NCBI RefSeq assembly: GCF_916715725.1 | Contig: NZ_CAKAPD010000005.1 | Span: 62,001-126,000 of the forward strand | Source of the DNA: an uncultured Rothia sp. | Lineage (GTDB): Bacteria; Actinomycetota; Actinomycetes; Actinomycetales; Micrococcaceae | Direction: 5' to 3' | Length of the DNA stretch: 64,000 nucleotides | Part shown: piece after piece, positions 51,482 to 60,510 of the stretch | Layout of the letters: every line of letters begins with the position of its first letter | Position numbering within the stretch: position 1 is the stretch's first letter | Notes under the pieces: model-generated | Told to the model about the DNA's origin: nothing | Databases searched by the model: none | What the model saw: only the letters and a program-made list of their open reading frames with translations | Made by a program: the position numbers and the translations under genes

Positions 51482-52291
51482 AAACACACCACACTCCACA
51501 AGACAATGCAGAGCGCGCGGGATCAACCATCCCGCAAGGTTCCCGCAACCTCCATCGCGCACCACGGTAGGCGACGACAGAAGAACGGGAGCTTATGACC
51601 GTTCGACACACACAACACCCCACACAAGGGTGCACACCGTGCGATCATCCGGAAGTTTATTCGGAAGAGCTCCCACGCCGGTTCCGTCGAGAAAATAATT
51701 CGGTGTGGTTGCCTCCCGATGGTGAAGCACATCAACATCGTGTGCCGCAATACTGCGCAATCCAGTACGCGCAGATGTTGCGTGAAAACCATACTCGGGA
51801 ATGCAGTCCGCGGGCCAGTTTTCCAGCTTCAAATGGCAGAAGCTTAAGGGTTTGATGTGAGTGCTCGGATGGTCCGAATCAAGTAGCTCTCAACGGAACC
51901 GGTTTATCGGTGATGGGAGCTCCTGTAGATAAGAATAACCTTAAATCACCCCTGGAGTAAACCTTAAACCAATAATTTAACCTTATTGTTATAATTCCTT
52001 GTCATAAAGGTATTGACGGGTGTTCAGTGTGCCCTGAGTAGCCCCCTGGAGGCCTCAGTAACTCTTTGGTCTGTTTGGTGCTCTCCACCGTTATAAAACC
52101 GTGATAAATCGCTCCCGAAAAATGAAGAATCAGGTTCCGAAGCGGCCCAGTGAGTGGTTGCAGAGAGGAGTTGCGTAGTGGGGATTGAAGACGCGCTCAG
52201 AACGCAGTCACAAAACGTCATCTTGTCACGGAAGTTATCCCAGAGAAAACAAATTAAACCCCCGGCGTGCGCTGTGGCATAATCAATATCG
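51482..52291. other. Gene-poor stretch upstream of the riboflavin operon
   Basis: About 800 bases without a recognisable gene. A 79-codon minus-strand frame (51593-51832, TTG start) would end just before the 51443 terminator but resembles no family I know. 51935-52015 is AT-rich with three AACCTTA repeats and a TATAAT-like TTATAATTCC. A decayed gene or a small RNA gene is possible. Confidence 0.4.
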
Positions 52292-52493
52292 ACATCGTGC
52301 TCCGGGGTCGGTGAAATTCCGAACCGGCGGTCACAGCCCGCGAACCACTCTCGCAGGCAGGCAAAAAATCGTACGAATCTTCGCATCCGCGCAGGATGCC
52401 AAGACTCCGCTAGAGAAGCCCGCCCGCAAGAGAGGCCGAACCGGTGAAAATCCGGTGCCGACAGTACAGTCTGGATGGAAGGTAGCACGAGCA
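52292..52493 (+). promoter_or_regulatory. FMN riboswitch (RFN element)
   Basis: Helix P1 is TCGTGC (52295-52300) with GCACGA (52485-52490). Conserved core blocks are all present: GGGGTCGGTGAAATTCCGAA, CCGGCGGTCACAGCCCGCGA, GGTGAAAATCCGGTGCCGAC, AGTACAGTCTGGATGGAAGG. The variable arm is long. A CATAAT box at 52278-52283 may be the -10. FMN binding should reduce expression of the ribM-ribD-ribEB-ribA-ribH operon that follows. The expression platform lies in the 400 bases before ribM; I cannot tell whether it works by transcription or translation. Confidence 0.95.
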
Positions 52494-52703
52494 GAAAAAA
52501 GGCAGGAGTACACTCCGCTGAGCCTCCCGAAAACCCGGGGAAGCTCGCAAGGTGCACCGACGCAGTTACTTCAGAGAGTTGCTGCTTCAGAAAACTGTTG
52601 CTTAGAGAACGGTTTCTTGAGAGAGCATCAGCTTTCGATGCAGTAGGGGAGAGGCGCCCCACGAGGTGCCGGTACGTTATTCCCCTCAGTCGCAGTCGGC
52701 TGA

Positions 52704-52755
52704 TTTCAGTTGCGGTTTTCAACTGTGGTTTTCAGCTGCGATTTTCAGCTGCGGT
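52704..52755 (+). repeat. Four 13-base tandem repeats in the riboflavin leader
   Basis: TTTCAGTTGCGGT, TTTCAACTGTGGT, TTTCAGCTGCGAT and TTTCAGCTGCGGT follow without gaps. CAGCTG is self-complementary, so neighbouring units can pair with one another in alternative ways. They lie between the FMN aptamer and ribM. Confidence 0.7.
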
Positions 52756-52905
52756 TGACTGGTTCGCCACTCCCGCCTCACCACGGATACCGGGCACCCC
52801 TAAGGTGCCCACGGTAGCCGCCCTTTCTGTTCCTCTCCCCGGAGCCGCCGCAGATGCGCACCCCGCGCATCCGAAACACGGTCCAACTCAGAGAGGAAAG
52901 AAACA

Positions 52906-53637
52906 ATGGACATCCTGCGGTGGCTCTTCGACGCACAAATTCACGTGGGGGACCAGTCCCTCCTCGTGCGCGAAGTTCTCGGAAACGCATTCGGCCTAGC
53001 ATCGGCGCTCGGCGGCATGCGACGCAAAGTATGGGCGTGGCCCGTCGGCATTCTCGGCAACCTACTGCTCCTCACCGTCTTCCTGGGCGCCCTCGTCGGC
53101 AGCCCGCACCCCGTCACCATGCTCGGCCAGGCAGGCCGCCAGATCATGTTTATTGCCGTGTCCATCTGGGGCTGGCATCGTTGGCGCGCCACCCGCGTCG
53201 CCGGTGGTGACGCCTCCGAAGGTGTCGCGGTGATTCCCAAGTGGGCTACCAACACCGAACGCGCAGGTCTGGTTGTCGCCATGGTTGCAGGTACCCTGCT
53301 GCTCACCCCCATCTTCCGCGCCCTCGGCTCCTACGAACCGGTCTGGTCCGACGCCTGGATCTTCACCGGCTCACTGCTCGCCACCTACGGTATGGCGCGC
53401 GGCTGGGTTGAATTCTGGCTCATCTGGGTTGCCGTCGACCTGGTCGGTGTACCGCTACTGTGGAGTGCAGGCTATTACGCAACCTCCTTCATGTACGTGT
53501 TCTACGGATGCTTCACCCTGGTCGGTTTCTTCGTCTGGTGGCGCACCCGCAACCTGGAGGCACAGAAAACCCAGGTGCAGACCCAATTCCCTGACGTGAC
53601 CGTTGAGGTGACCGATGTGCAGAAGGAGCGTGCATAA
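52906..53637 (+). CDS. ribM: PnuC-family transporter, probably riboflavin transporter RibM
   Basis: 243 residues with about seven hydrophobic segments. PnuC features are the N-terminal VREVLGNAFGLASALGGMRRKVWAWPVGILGN and WGWHRW. PnuC proteins import nicotinamide riboside, but FMN-riboswitch-controlled actinobacterial members (RibM/PnuX of Corynebacterium and Streptomyces) import riboflavin; the location directly behind the FMN aptamer and directly before ribD supports this. AGAGAGGAAAG precedes the ATG, and the stop (TAA) is followed by the ribD ATG with one base between. Confidence 0.88.
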   Translation: MDILRWLFDAQIHVGDQSLLVREVLGNAFGLASALGGMRRKVWAWPVGILGNLLLLTVFLGALVGSPHPVTMLGQAGRQIMFIAVSIWGWHRWRATRVAGGDASEGVAVIPKWATNTERAGLVVAMVAGTLLLTPIFRALGSYEPVWSDAWIFTGSLLATYGMARGWVEFWLIWVAVDLVGVPLLWSAGYYATSFMYVFYGCFTLVGFFVWWRTRNLEAQKTQVQTQFPDVTVEVTDVQKERA

Positions 53638-54948
53638 ATGCCGCAGAACCCCTCGCTGCAGGTGCTGGCGAGTGCGCACCTGCCCGCAACCGTTACCCCG
53701 AGCATGCACCTGCCGCATAACGACGCGGACTACTCCGCCGCGGAGTACGGTCACCTCGCCGGGCTACCCGCCGCACGCACCCTCCAGCTGCCCGACCCCG
53801 AGCAGGCGCTCAGCCACGCAGAAGCCATGACCCTTGCGCTTGAAGCCGCCCGCCAAGGTATTCGTGGCGCGAACCCGCTTGTCGGCGCCGTCATCACTGA
53901 CGCGCACGGGCACCTGCTGCACGTGGGCTACCACCGAGGCGCAGGCACCCCGCACGCCGAAGCCGACGCACTCGCCGCCGCCCGTGCCGCGGGAACCGAC
54001 CTCACAGGCGCCCGCATGTACGTGAGCCTCGAACCCTGCAACCACACCGGACGCACCGGCCCCTGCTCCCACGCCGTCGCCGAGGCGGGTATCAGCGAAC
54101 TCTACTACGCCTACAGCGACGACACCGAAAACGCAGCCGGAGGCGCCGCCTACCTGCGCTCGCGGGGTATCACCGTGCACGCCATGGAGGAGTTCGCGAA
54201 CGCATCCTACCTGCTGAACGAGCGCTGGTTCATTGCCGCCGCCGAACGCCGCCCCTTCATCACCGCAAAGAGCGCCTCCACTCTGGACGGGTTCATTGCG
54301 GCAGCTGACGGAACGAGCAAGTGGATTACCGGCCCCGCCGCGCGCATTGACGGGCACCTGATTCGTCACCGCGCCGACGCCGTCATGATTGGCACCCGAA
54401 CCACCCTCATGGACGACCCGACCCTGGACGCGCGCGATGCCAACGGGGAACGCTTTGAGAAGCAGCCGCTGCGCGTGGTCATGGGCAAGACCGAGATTAC
54501 GGAGAACTACCGGATTCGCGGCCTGAACCCGCCCGAAGGCGTGGAGGCAGACCCGCAGAACTTCCTGCAGATTTTCACCCACGACCCGCGTGAACTGCTC
54601 GATGAGCTGTACGCCCGCGGCGTGCGGCACCTCATGATTGAGGGCGGCCCCGGCATGATCGGCCTCTTCGCAGGTGAGGACCTCATCGACGAGATGGTCT
54701 GGTACCGCGCGCCCATGATTATGGGTCGAGGCAAGAGCGCCGTGTACCGTCTGCTCGTGGACACCCTCGCGCAGGCACCGCGCCTGCAGCTGGACGACCT
54801 GGGCATGTTCCCGGCGGTGCGCGTGCTCGGCAATGACACCGCAACGCACCTGGTGCCGGCACCTCGCGGAACGGTGCAGGAACCCGGCAAACGGCGGACC
54901 CTGCCGAAGCTGGATGCCTGCCACGCGCCCGAACCAAGACTGGATTAG
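53638..54948 (+). CDS. ribD: Bifunctional riboflavin deaminase/reductase RibD
   Basis: 436 residues. The deaminase domain (about 60-210) carries the zinc motif HAEADALAAARAAG (about residue 106) and PCNHTGRTGPCSHAV (PCxxxGxTxPC). The reductase domain (about 215-420) starts PFITAKSASTLDGFIAAADG, with ADAVMIGTRTTLMDDPTLDAR and HLMIEGGPGMIGLF. It converts the GTP cyclohydrolase II product into 5-amino-6-ribitylaminouracil phosphate. It has an unusual 50-residue N-terminal extension; an internal start near residue 63 would still leave the whole enzyme. Confidence 0.95.
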   Translation: MPQNPSLQVLASAHLPATVTPSMHLPHNDADYSAAEYGHLAGLPAARTLQLPDPEQALSHAEAMTLALEAARQGIRGANPLVGAVITDAHGHLLHVGYHRGAGTPHAEADALAAARAAGTDLTGARMYVSLEPCNHTGRTGPCSHAVAEAGISELYYAYSDDTENAAGGAAYLRSRGITVHAMEEFANASYLLNERWFIAAAERRPFITAKSASTLDGFIAAADGTSKWITGPAARIDGHLIRHRADAVMIGTRTTLMDDPTLDARDANGERFEKQPLRVVMGKTEITENYRIRGLNPPEGVEADPQNFLQIFTHDPRELLDELYARGVRHLMIEGGPGMIGLFAGEDLIDEMVWYRAPMIMGRGKSAVYRLLVDTLAQAPRLQLDDLGMFPAVRVLGNDTATHLVPAPRGTVQEPGKRRTLPKLDACHAPEPRLD

Positions 54949-55110
54949 CCGCGACGGGCAGTGCTGGATGGTTCGCATGCTGGCACAAAAACTCCCCGTC
55001 ACGGGGAATATTCGAAAAATACGTATAGTTATACCGACGAACAAACCATCGCCGCCCGTCGCCCTCAACGACGACGCCCCGGCGGACACGGCGAGAAAAG
55101 GAAAGCACAC

Positions 55111-56403
55111 ATGTTTACCGGAATCATTGGCGCCCTCGGCACCGTAGAATCCATCACCCCCATCGAAGGTAGCGACGCAGCCTATCTGACCCTCAACGCC
55201 GGAGACATCGTCGCCGACCTCGAACACGGCGGCTCCCTTGCCGTCAACGGTGTATGCCTCACCGCTATCGACCTTGACCAGCTGCAGCCCGGCCAGTTCC
55301 GCGCCTATGCGATGGGCGAGACCCTGCGCCGCACCAACCTCGGCAACCTGAACCCCGGCGACACCGTCAACCTGGAGCGCTGCCTGCCCGCCGGTGGCCG
55401 TCTCGACGGTCACGTCGTGCAGGGTCACGTGGATGCGGTGGGCACCCTCGCATCCGTCACCGCGCATGAGGCGTGGAGCACCCTGCGCTTCAACCTGCCC
55501 ACCGAGCTGGCGCCCCTGCTGGCGGAGAAGGGTTCCATCGCTGTGTCTGGCGTGTCCCTGACCGTCACCGCGGTTTCTGAGCCCGGCGAAACCCCCGCAT
55601 GGTTCGAGGTTGGCCTGATTCCCGAAACCCTGAAAGCAACCAACCTCGGCGCCCTCAAGGTTGGCGACAGCGTGAACCTTGAGACCGATGCGCTCGCTAA
55701 GTACGTGCAGCGCCTGACCGCGTTCGCAGGCGTGCCGCAGACTGCTCCTGCACACTCCGGTGAGCAGGTTGCGCCGCGTCGTGCCGACGCCGCAAGCGTT
55801 CTCGACAGCGTGCAGACCGCGGTGGACGCTATCGCCGCCGGTCGTGCCGTGGTCGTCGTTGACGATGAGGACCGCGAAAACGAAGGCGACATCATCTTCG
55901 CCGCCGAGCACGCAACCCCCGAGCTGATGGGCTTCATGATTCGCTACACCTCCGGCGTCGTGTGCGCACCCATGAGCAACAAGCGCGCCGACGAGATGAA
56001 CCTGCCGCCCATGGTCTCTAACAACGAGGACCCCAAGGGCACCGCCTACACCGTCTCCTGCGATGCGGCATCCGGCGTGAGCACCGGTATTTCCGCGGCG
56101 GACCGCGCACGCACCGTGCAGATCCTCGCGGACGCTGCCTCCACCCCGGCAGACATTACCCGCCCCGGCCACATCTTCCCGCTGCGCGCCGTTGACGGCG
56201 GCGTGGCGGAGCGCCCCGGCCACACCGAAGCTGCAGTGGAGCTTTCCCGCGCGGCGGGCCTGTCCGGCGTGGGCGTTATCGCCGAGGTCGTGCACGACGA
56301 CGGCTCCATGATGCGTTTCGACGCACTGCGCGCCTTCGCAACCGAGCACAACCTGCCCATGATCTCTATCGAAGACCTCATCAAGTACGTAGCTAAGGCG
56401 TAG
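55111..56403 (+). CDS. ribE/ribB: Fused riboflavin synthase (alpha) and DHBP synthase
   Basis: 430 residues from ATG 55111 (AAAAGGAAAG upstream). Residues 1-210 are riboflavin synthase with its two lumazine-binding barrels: MFTGIIGALGTVES, GGSLAVNGVCLTA, GRLDGHVVQGHVDAVG, then KGSIAVSGVSLTVTAV and IPETLKATNLGALKVGDSVNLE. After a linker of about 20 residues comes 3,4-dihydroxy-2-butanone-4-phosphate synthase (about 225-430): VVDDEDRENEGDIIFAAE (acidic Mg site), YTSGVVCAPM, GISAADRARTVQIL, RPGHIFPLRA and GHTEAAVELSRAAG. DHBP synthase is usually fused to GTP cyclohydrolase II (RibBA); here that enzyme is the next, separate gene. The reading frame is continuous through the linker. Confidence 0.95.
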   Translation: MFTGIIGALGTVESITPIEGSDAAYLTLNAGDIVADLEHGGSLAVNGVCLTAIDLDQLQPGQFRAYAMGETLRRTNLGNLNPGDTVNLERCLPAGGRLDGHVVQGHVDAVGTLASVTAHEAWSTLRFNLPTELAPLLAEKGSIAVSGVSLTVTAVSEPGETPAWFEVGLIPETLKATNLGALKVGDSVNLETDALAKYVQRLTAFAGVPQTAPAHSGEQVAPRRADAASVLDSVQTAVDAIAAGRAVVVVDDEDRENEGDIIFAAEHATPELMGFMIRYTSGVVCAPMSNKRADEMNLPPMVSNNEDPKGTAYTVSCDAASGVSTGISAADRARTVQILADAASTPADITRPGHIFPLRAVDGGVAERPGHTEAAVELSRAAGLSGVGVIAEVVHDDGSMMRFDALRAFATEHNLPMISIEDLIKYVAKA

Positions 56404-56411
56404 GAGAACGC

Positions 56412-57182
56412 ATGAGCGAAACCCCTAACACCCAGGCAACGTCGGGCACCCTGGTCGAGCCGGTTGAGGCGCAGGCTGAAGAGCTCAGCGCCGAATCCCT
56501 GCGCATCGCCTCCCAGCTCGCTGAAGGCTACCGAGTCAGCCCCCTCGACATGGTGCCCAGCCCCAGCCCGCTACTGGTCGAAAGCACCGAAGAGGTCGCC
56601 GTACCCACCCCGCAGGGTCTGTTCGGTTTGCGCGCCTGGCGATTCGCAGACGGCGCCGAGCACCTCAGTGCCCGCGCCCTCGACCGTGACGGCACCCCCG
56701 TACCCGCCGAGGACGGGGGAGCGCCCGCGGTGCGCATCCACTCCGAATGCGCCACCGGAGACATTTTCGGTTCCTTCCGATGCGATTGCGGACCCCAGCT
56801 GGAGAACGGCCTGCGCATTATCGGCCGCACCGGCGGGTACCTCATCTACGTGCGCAACCACGAAGGACGCGGCATCGGCCTGGTCAACAAGCTCCGCGCC
56901 TACGCGCTGCAGGATGCCGGACTCGACACCCTCGACGCGAACCTGGCGCTCGGCCTCGACGGCGACATGCGCGACTACTCGCAGGCGGCACTGATTCTGC
57001 AGGAGCTCGGCGTGCACGAGCTGAGGCTCGTGACCAACAACCCCGCCAAGCAGGAGGCGCTCGAAAGCCTCGGCCTGCAGGTCACCGAACTCATCCCGGA
57101 CGAAATTCCCGCCCGAGTCGAGAACGCCCACTACCTGCAGACTAAGCGTGAGCGCATGCGCCACGTGCTCAAAAGCGCGTAG
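56412..57182 (+). CDS. ribA: GTP cyclohydrolase II
   Basis: 256 residues. It opens the pathway from GTP. Zinc-binding Cys residues are in RIHSECATGDIFGSFRCDCGPQ (three Cys, about 111-132); VRNHEGRGIGLVNKLRAYALQD follows, then the TNNPAKQEALESLGL region that binds GTP. The first 50 residues are an acidic, non-conserved extension, longer than in stand-alone RibA. The gene starts 8 bases after the ribE/ribB stop codon, and AGGAG precedes the ATG. Confidence 0.93.
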   Translation: MSETPNTQATSGTLVEPVEAQAEELSAESLRIASQLAEGYRVSPLDMVPSPSPLLVESTEEVAVPTPQGLFGLRAWRFADGAEHLSARALDRDGTPVPAEDGGAPAVRIHSECATGDIFGSFRCDCGPQLENGLRIIGRTGGYLIYVRNHEGRGIGLVNKLRAYALQDAGLDTLDANLALGLDGDMRDYSQAALILQELGVHELRLVTNNPAKQEALESLGLQVTELIPDEIPARVENAHYLQTKRERMRHVLKSA

Positions 57183-57239
57183 CGGCACCCCTGCAAACCC
57201 CTAATTTTTCAAAAACCAAAAACCCACAAGGAGAACACA

Positions 57240-57716
57240 ATGAGCGGCGTAGGCGCAGCAGACACCACCCTCAACCCCGAAGACTACAAGGGCTTCAAGC
57301 TCGCAATCGTAGCGGCAAGCTGGCACACCCAGGTCATGGACGGCCTCATCGACGGTGCACAGCGCGCAGCACGCGATGCAGGCATCGAGCCGACCCTCGT
57401 GCGCGTTCCCGGCACCTTCGAGCTGCCCGTCGCAGCAACCCGCCTCGCTGAGAAGTTCGACGCAATTGTCGCGCTCGGCGTGGTCATCCGCGGCGGCACC
57501 CCCCACTTTGACTACGTCTGCCAGGGCGCAACCAACGGCCTGACCGACGTGTCCGTGCTGACCGGCCGCCCCATCGGCTTCGGCGTGCTCACCTGCGACA
57601 ACGAGCAGCAGGCACTCGACCGTGCAGGTCTGGAAGGCTCCAACGAAGACAAGGGCTACGAGGCGACCGCGGCGGCACTGCAGACCGCAGCAACCCTCAA
57701 GCAGTTCAGCAACTAA
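57240..57716 (+). CDS. ribH: 6,7-dimethyl-8-ribityllumazine synthase
   Basis: 158 residues, normal length. Motifs: KLAIVAASWHTQVMDGLIDGA, VRVPGTFELPVAA, VALGVVIRGGTPHFDYVC (His of the active site) and FGVLTCDNEQQALDRAG. It joins the RibB and RibD products to form lumazine, the substrate of riboflavin synthase. AAGGAG lies upstream. Last gene of the riboflavin operon. Confidence 0.96.
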   Translation: MSGVGAADTTLNPEDYKGFKLAIVAASWHTQVMDGLIDGAQRAARDAGIEPTLVRVPGTFELPVAATRLAEKFDAIVALGVVIRGGTPHFDYVCQGATNGLTDVSVLTGRPIGFGVLTCDNEQQALDRAGLEGSNEDKGYEATAAALQTAATLKQFSN

Positions 57717-58051
57717 CACGGCTGAACGGTACGCGGCTCAGTTTCACGAAGAGAACGTTCTGATCTTCACCGTGGAACTGGGCCGCAGCACCGGTTAAAC
57801 TGAAACAACGCGCGGCACTAGAGCTACATCGAGTCACAGAGCCACACCGAGTCACAGTGCGCCGAGCCCTAGCGCACCGACGCGCCAACCTCCGGCTCGG
57901 CACAGCTACTCGGCTTATCTAACCGACCAGGCTCGACTGACTAGGCTCAACACCCGCGCCGACATGCCCTAAGCTGGCATGCCCACACTGTCATGTCACG
58001 ACTGTCATGTCACGCAACGGCAGGTCCAACCCAACATCAAGGAGTACAGCA
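57717..58051 (+). other. Intergenic region upstream of trpE
   Basis: No gene. It contains degenerate CGAGTCACAG repeats (about 57828-57858) and a perfect tandem duplication of ACTGTCATGTCACG (57987-58014), 38 bases before the trpE ATG. No Trp-rich leader peptide or attenuator is visible. Confidence 0.5.
57987..58014 (+). repeat. Perfect 14-base tandem repeat before trpE
   Basis: ACTGTCATGTCACG occurs twice in direct succession (57987-58000, 58001-58014). Each unit contains the TGTCATGTCA core, so it could be a two-site operator. Confidence 0.55.
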
Positions 58052-59662
58052 ATGCAGGATTTGGGCACCATCACCCCCAGCCTCGAAGAATTCCGCGCCC
58101 GCGCCGCCGGCACCCGCGTCATTCCCGTACACATCAAAATCCTCGCCGACTCACTCACCCCCATCGGCATCTACCGATCCCTCGTACTCCAAAACGACCA
58201 GGGCGAACCTGTCGAAGCAGCCCACGGCACCTTCCTGCTCGAATCCGCAAAGATCTCCGCAGAAGGCGAATCCGCAGCCTGGGACCGCTACTCCTTCATC
58301 GGCGCGTCCTCCCGCTCCACCCTCACCACCGTTGACGGCGCAGTCCACTGGCAGGGACGCACCCCCGCCGGCGCGCCCGTCGACGGCGACCCCGTAGAAG
58401 CCATCGCCAAGACCCTGCAGATGCTCTACACCGAACCCGACCCGACCCTGCCGCCGCTCACCTCCGGTCTGGTCGGCTACCTCGGCTGGGACGTTGTGCG
58501 CCACTGGGAGCACCTGCCGTACCCGCCCGCCGATGACGTGAACCTGCCCGAATTCGCGCTCAACATGGTCTCCGACATGGCAATCCACGACAACAAGGAC
58601 GGCACCGTCCTGCTCGTCGCCAACGCCATCAACTTCAACGGCACCAGCGAAAACGTCGACGGCGCCTACGAGGACGCCGTCGCGCGCCTGCACAGCATGC
58701 TCCGCCGCCTGCAGCGCGGCGCCGCAGCAACCACCTCCATTCTCTCCGGCGTGGCAGACGTCGACCGTAAGGTCCGCGAAGACGTCACCCTCACCTGGAG
58801 CGAACAGGGCTTCAAGGACGCCATCGACCGCTCCAAGAAGAACATCATCGACGGCGACGTATTCCAGATTGTGCTCTCACGCCGATTCGAAGCCGAAACC
58901 AACGCCAAGGCACTCGACGTGTACCGTGTGTTGCGCCAGTCCAACCCCTCGCCGTACATGTACCTCTTCAACTTCGAAGACAGCAACGGCACGCCCTTCC
59001 ACATTGTCGGTTCCTCCCCGGAGGCGCTCGTCACCCTCAAGGACGGCATCGCCAGCACCCACCCCATTGCCGGTTCCCGCCCGCGCGGCGCAACCCGCGA
59101 AGAAGACCTCGCACTCGCCGAGGAACTGCTCGCCGACGAAAAGGAACGCTCCGAACACCTCATGCTTGTCGACCTGGCACGCAACGACCTCTCACGCATC
59201 GCCAAGCCCGGCACCGTGTCCGTCGACCAGTTCATGATCATTGAGCGTTTCAGCCACATCATGCACATTTCCTCCGCCGTCAGCGCCGAACTCGACCCGC
59301 AGTTCAGCGCCTACGACGTGCTGCGCGTCGCCTTCCCGGCAGGCACCCTCTCCGGTGCACCCAAGCCGCGCGCCATGCAGCTCATCGACGAATACGAACC
59401 CACCCGCCGCGGCGTCTACGGCGGCGTATGCGGCTACTTCGACTTCGCCGGCAACATGGACATGGCAATCGCCATCCGCACCGCCGTACTCAAGGAAGGC
59501 ACCGCCTACGTGCAAGCGGGTGCGGGCCTCGTCATGGACTCCAACCCGGACTCCGAAACCCTCGAAACCGTCAACAAGTCCGCCGCCCCGCTGCGCGCCG
59601 TGCTGACCGCCTCCGGCCTGGCACCCCTCGACGCAGACGTAGCCGTCAACGCCACCAAGTAA
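58052..59662 (+). CDS. trpE: Anthranilate synthase component I
   Basis: 536 residues from ATG 58052 (AAGGAG 7 bases upstream). The N-terminal part holds the Trp feedback region (FLLESAKISAEGESAAWDRYSFIG, with the conserved LLES element). The C-terminal chorismate-binding domain has DVFQIVLSRRFEAE, PSPYMYLFNFED, IVGSSPEALVT, THPIAGSRPRGAT, ELLADEKERSEHLMLVDLARNDL and FPAGTLSGAPKPRAMQLIDEYE. It makes anthranilate from chorismate with the glutaminase TrpG, not found in this window. The trpC gene follows after 14 bases. Confidence 0.95.
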   Translation: MQDLGTITPSLEEFRARAAGTRVIPVHIKILADSLTPIGIYRSLVLQNDQGEPVEAAHGTFLLESAKISAEGESAAWDRYSFIGASSRSTLTTVDGAVHWQGRTPAGAPVDGDPVEAIAKTLQMLYTEPDPTLPPLTSGLVGYLGWDVVRHWEHLPYPPADDVNLPEFALNMVSDMAIHDNKDGTVLLVANAINFNGTSENVDGAYEDAVARLHSMLRRLQRGAAATTSILSGVADVDRKVREDVTLTWSEQGFKDAIDRSKKNIIDGDVFQIVLSRRFEAETNAKALDVYRVLRQSNPSPYMYLFNFEDSNGTPFHIVGSSPEALVTLKDGIASTHPIAGSRPRGATREEDLALAEELLADEKERSEHLMLVDLARNDLSRIAKPGTVSVDQFMIIERFSHIMHISSAVSAELDPQFSAYDVLRVAFPAGTLSGAPKPRAMQLIDEYEPTRRGVYGGVCGYFDFAGNMDMAIAIRTAVLKEGTAYVQAGAGLVMDSNPDSETLETVNKSAAPLRAVLTASGLAPLDADVAVNATK

Positions 59663-59676
59663 CCCAAGGAGACACC

Positions 59677-60492
59677 ATGAGCACCGTTCTCGACGAGATC
59701 ATTGTCGGCGTCCGCGAAGACCTCGCCGCCCGCGTACAGCAGGTTCCCCTCGAGGAAATGAAGAAGCGCGCCCTCGCAGCCGCACCCGCCCGTGATGCGC
59801 TCGCCTCCCTGCGCGGCGAAGTGCCCGGCGGCGGCAACGGCGCAACCGCACGCATTATCTCCGAGGTGAAGCGCTCCTCGCCCTCCAAGGGTGCCCTCGG
59901 CGAGATTCCGGACCCCGCCGCGCTTGCCGCACGTTATGAGGCAGGTGGCGCAGCAGCAATCTCCGTGCTCACCGAACAGCGCCGCTTCAACGGCTCCCTC
60001 GCCGACCTGGACGCAGTGCGCGCCGCCGTGAACATCCCCGTGCTGCGTAAGGACTTCACCGTCGACGAATACCAGATCTGGGAGGCACGCGCACACGGCG
60101 CCGACCTGGTTCTGCTCATCGTCGCGGCACTCGACGAGCAGACCCTGCGCGAGTTCCTCGAACTCACCGAATCGCTCGGCATGAACGCCCTCGTCGAAAC
60201 CCACACCCCCGAAGAAATCGAGGTCGCCCAGCGCATCGGTGCCAAGATCGTGGGCATCAACGTGCGCAACCTCAAGACCCTTGAGGTCAATAACGAGCAC
60301 TACGCATCCCTCGCCGCGCACCTGCCCAACTCCGTCATCAAGGTCGCCGAATCCGGCGTTGCCGGCATCGAGGATGTGCGCGCCTACGCCGGCGCCGGTG
60401 CCGACGCAATCCTCATCGGTGAAGCGCTGGTACGCTCCGGCGACCCCGAAGGTACCGTGCGCGAATTCTCCAAGGTGCCTGTGACCCGATAA
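59677..60492 (+). CDS. trpC: Indole-3-glycerol-phosphate synthase
   Basis: 271 residues from ATG 59677 (AAGGAG upstream). Beta/alpha barrel motifs: IISEVKRSSPSKG, AISVLTEQRRFNGSLADLDAVR, IPVLRKDFTVDEYQI, ADLVLLIVAAL, ALVETHTPEEIEVA, VGINVRNLKTLEV, VAESGVAGIEDVRAYAGAGADAILIGEALV. It closes the indole ring. In relatives trpB and trpA normally come next; here a dispersed repeat and an opposite-strand MFS gene follow instead. Confidence 0.95.
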   Translation: MSTVLDEIIVGVREDLAARVQQVPLEEMKKRALAAAPARDALASLRGEVPGGGNGATARIISEVKRSSPSKGALGEIPDPAALAARYEAGGAAAISVLTEQRRFNGSLADLDAVRAAVNIPVLRKDFTVDEYQIWEARAHGADLVLLIVAALDEQTLREFLELTESLGMNALVETHTPEEIEVAQRIGAKIVGINVRNLKTLEVNNEHYASLAAHLPNSVIKVAESGVAGIEDVRAYAGAGADAILIGEALVRSGDPEGTVREFSKVPVTR

Positions 60493-60510
60493 GGGGTGCT
60501 AAGAGAAAGC

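Noticed and set aside
52024..52722. Minus-strand frame of 232 codons over the riboflavin leader
   Set aside because: It overlaps the FMN aptamer, whose conserved blocks and pairing explain the sequence; no protein family is recognisable.
53764..56349. Minus-strand reading frame of 861 codons
   Set aside because: Lies antisense to ribD and ribE/ribB, whose motifs are intact. Its composition (Gly/Val/His/Ala) is typical of a shadow frame.
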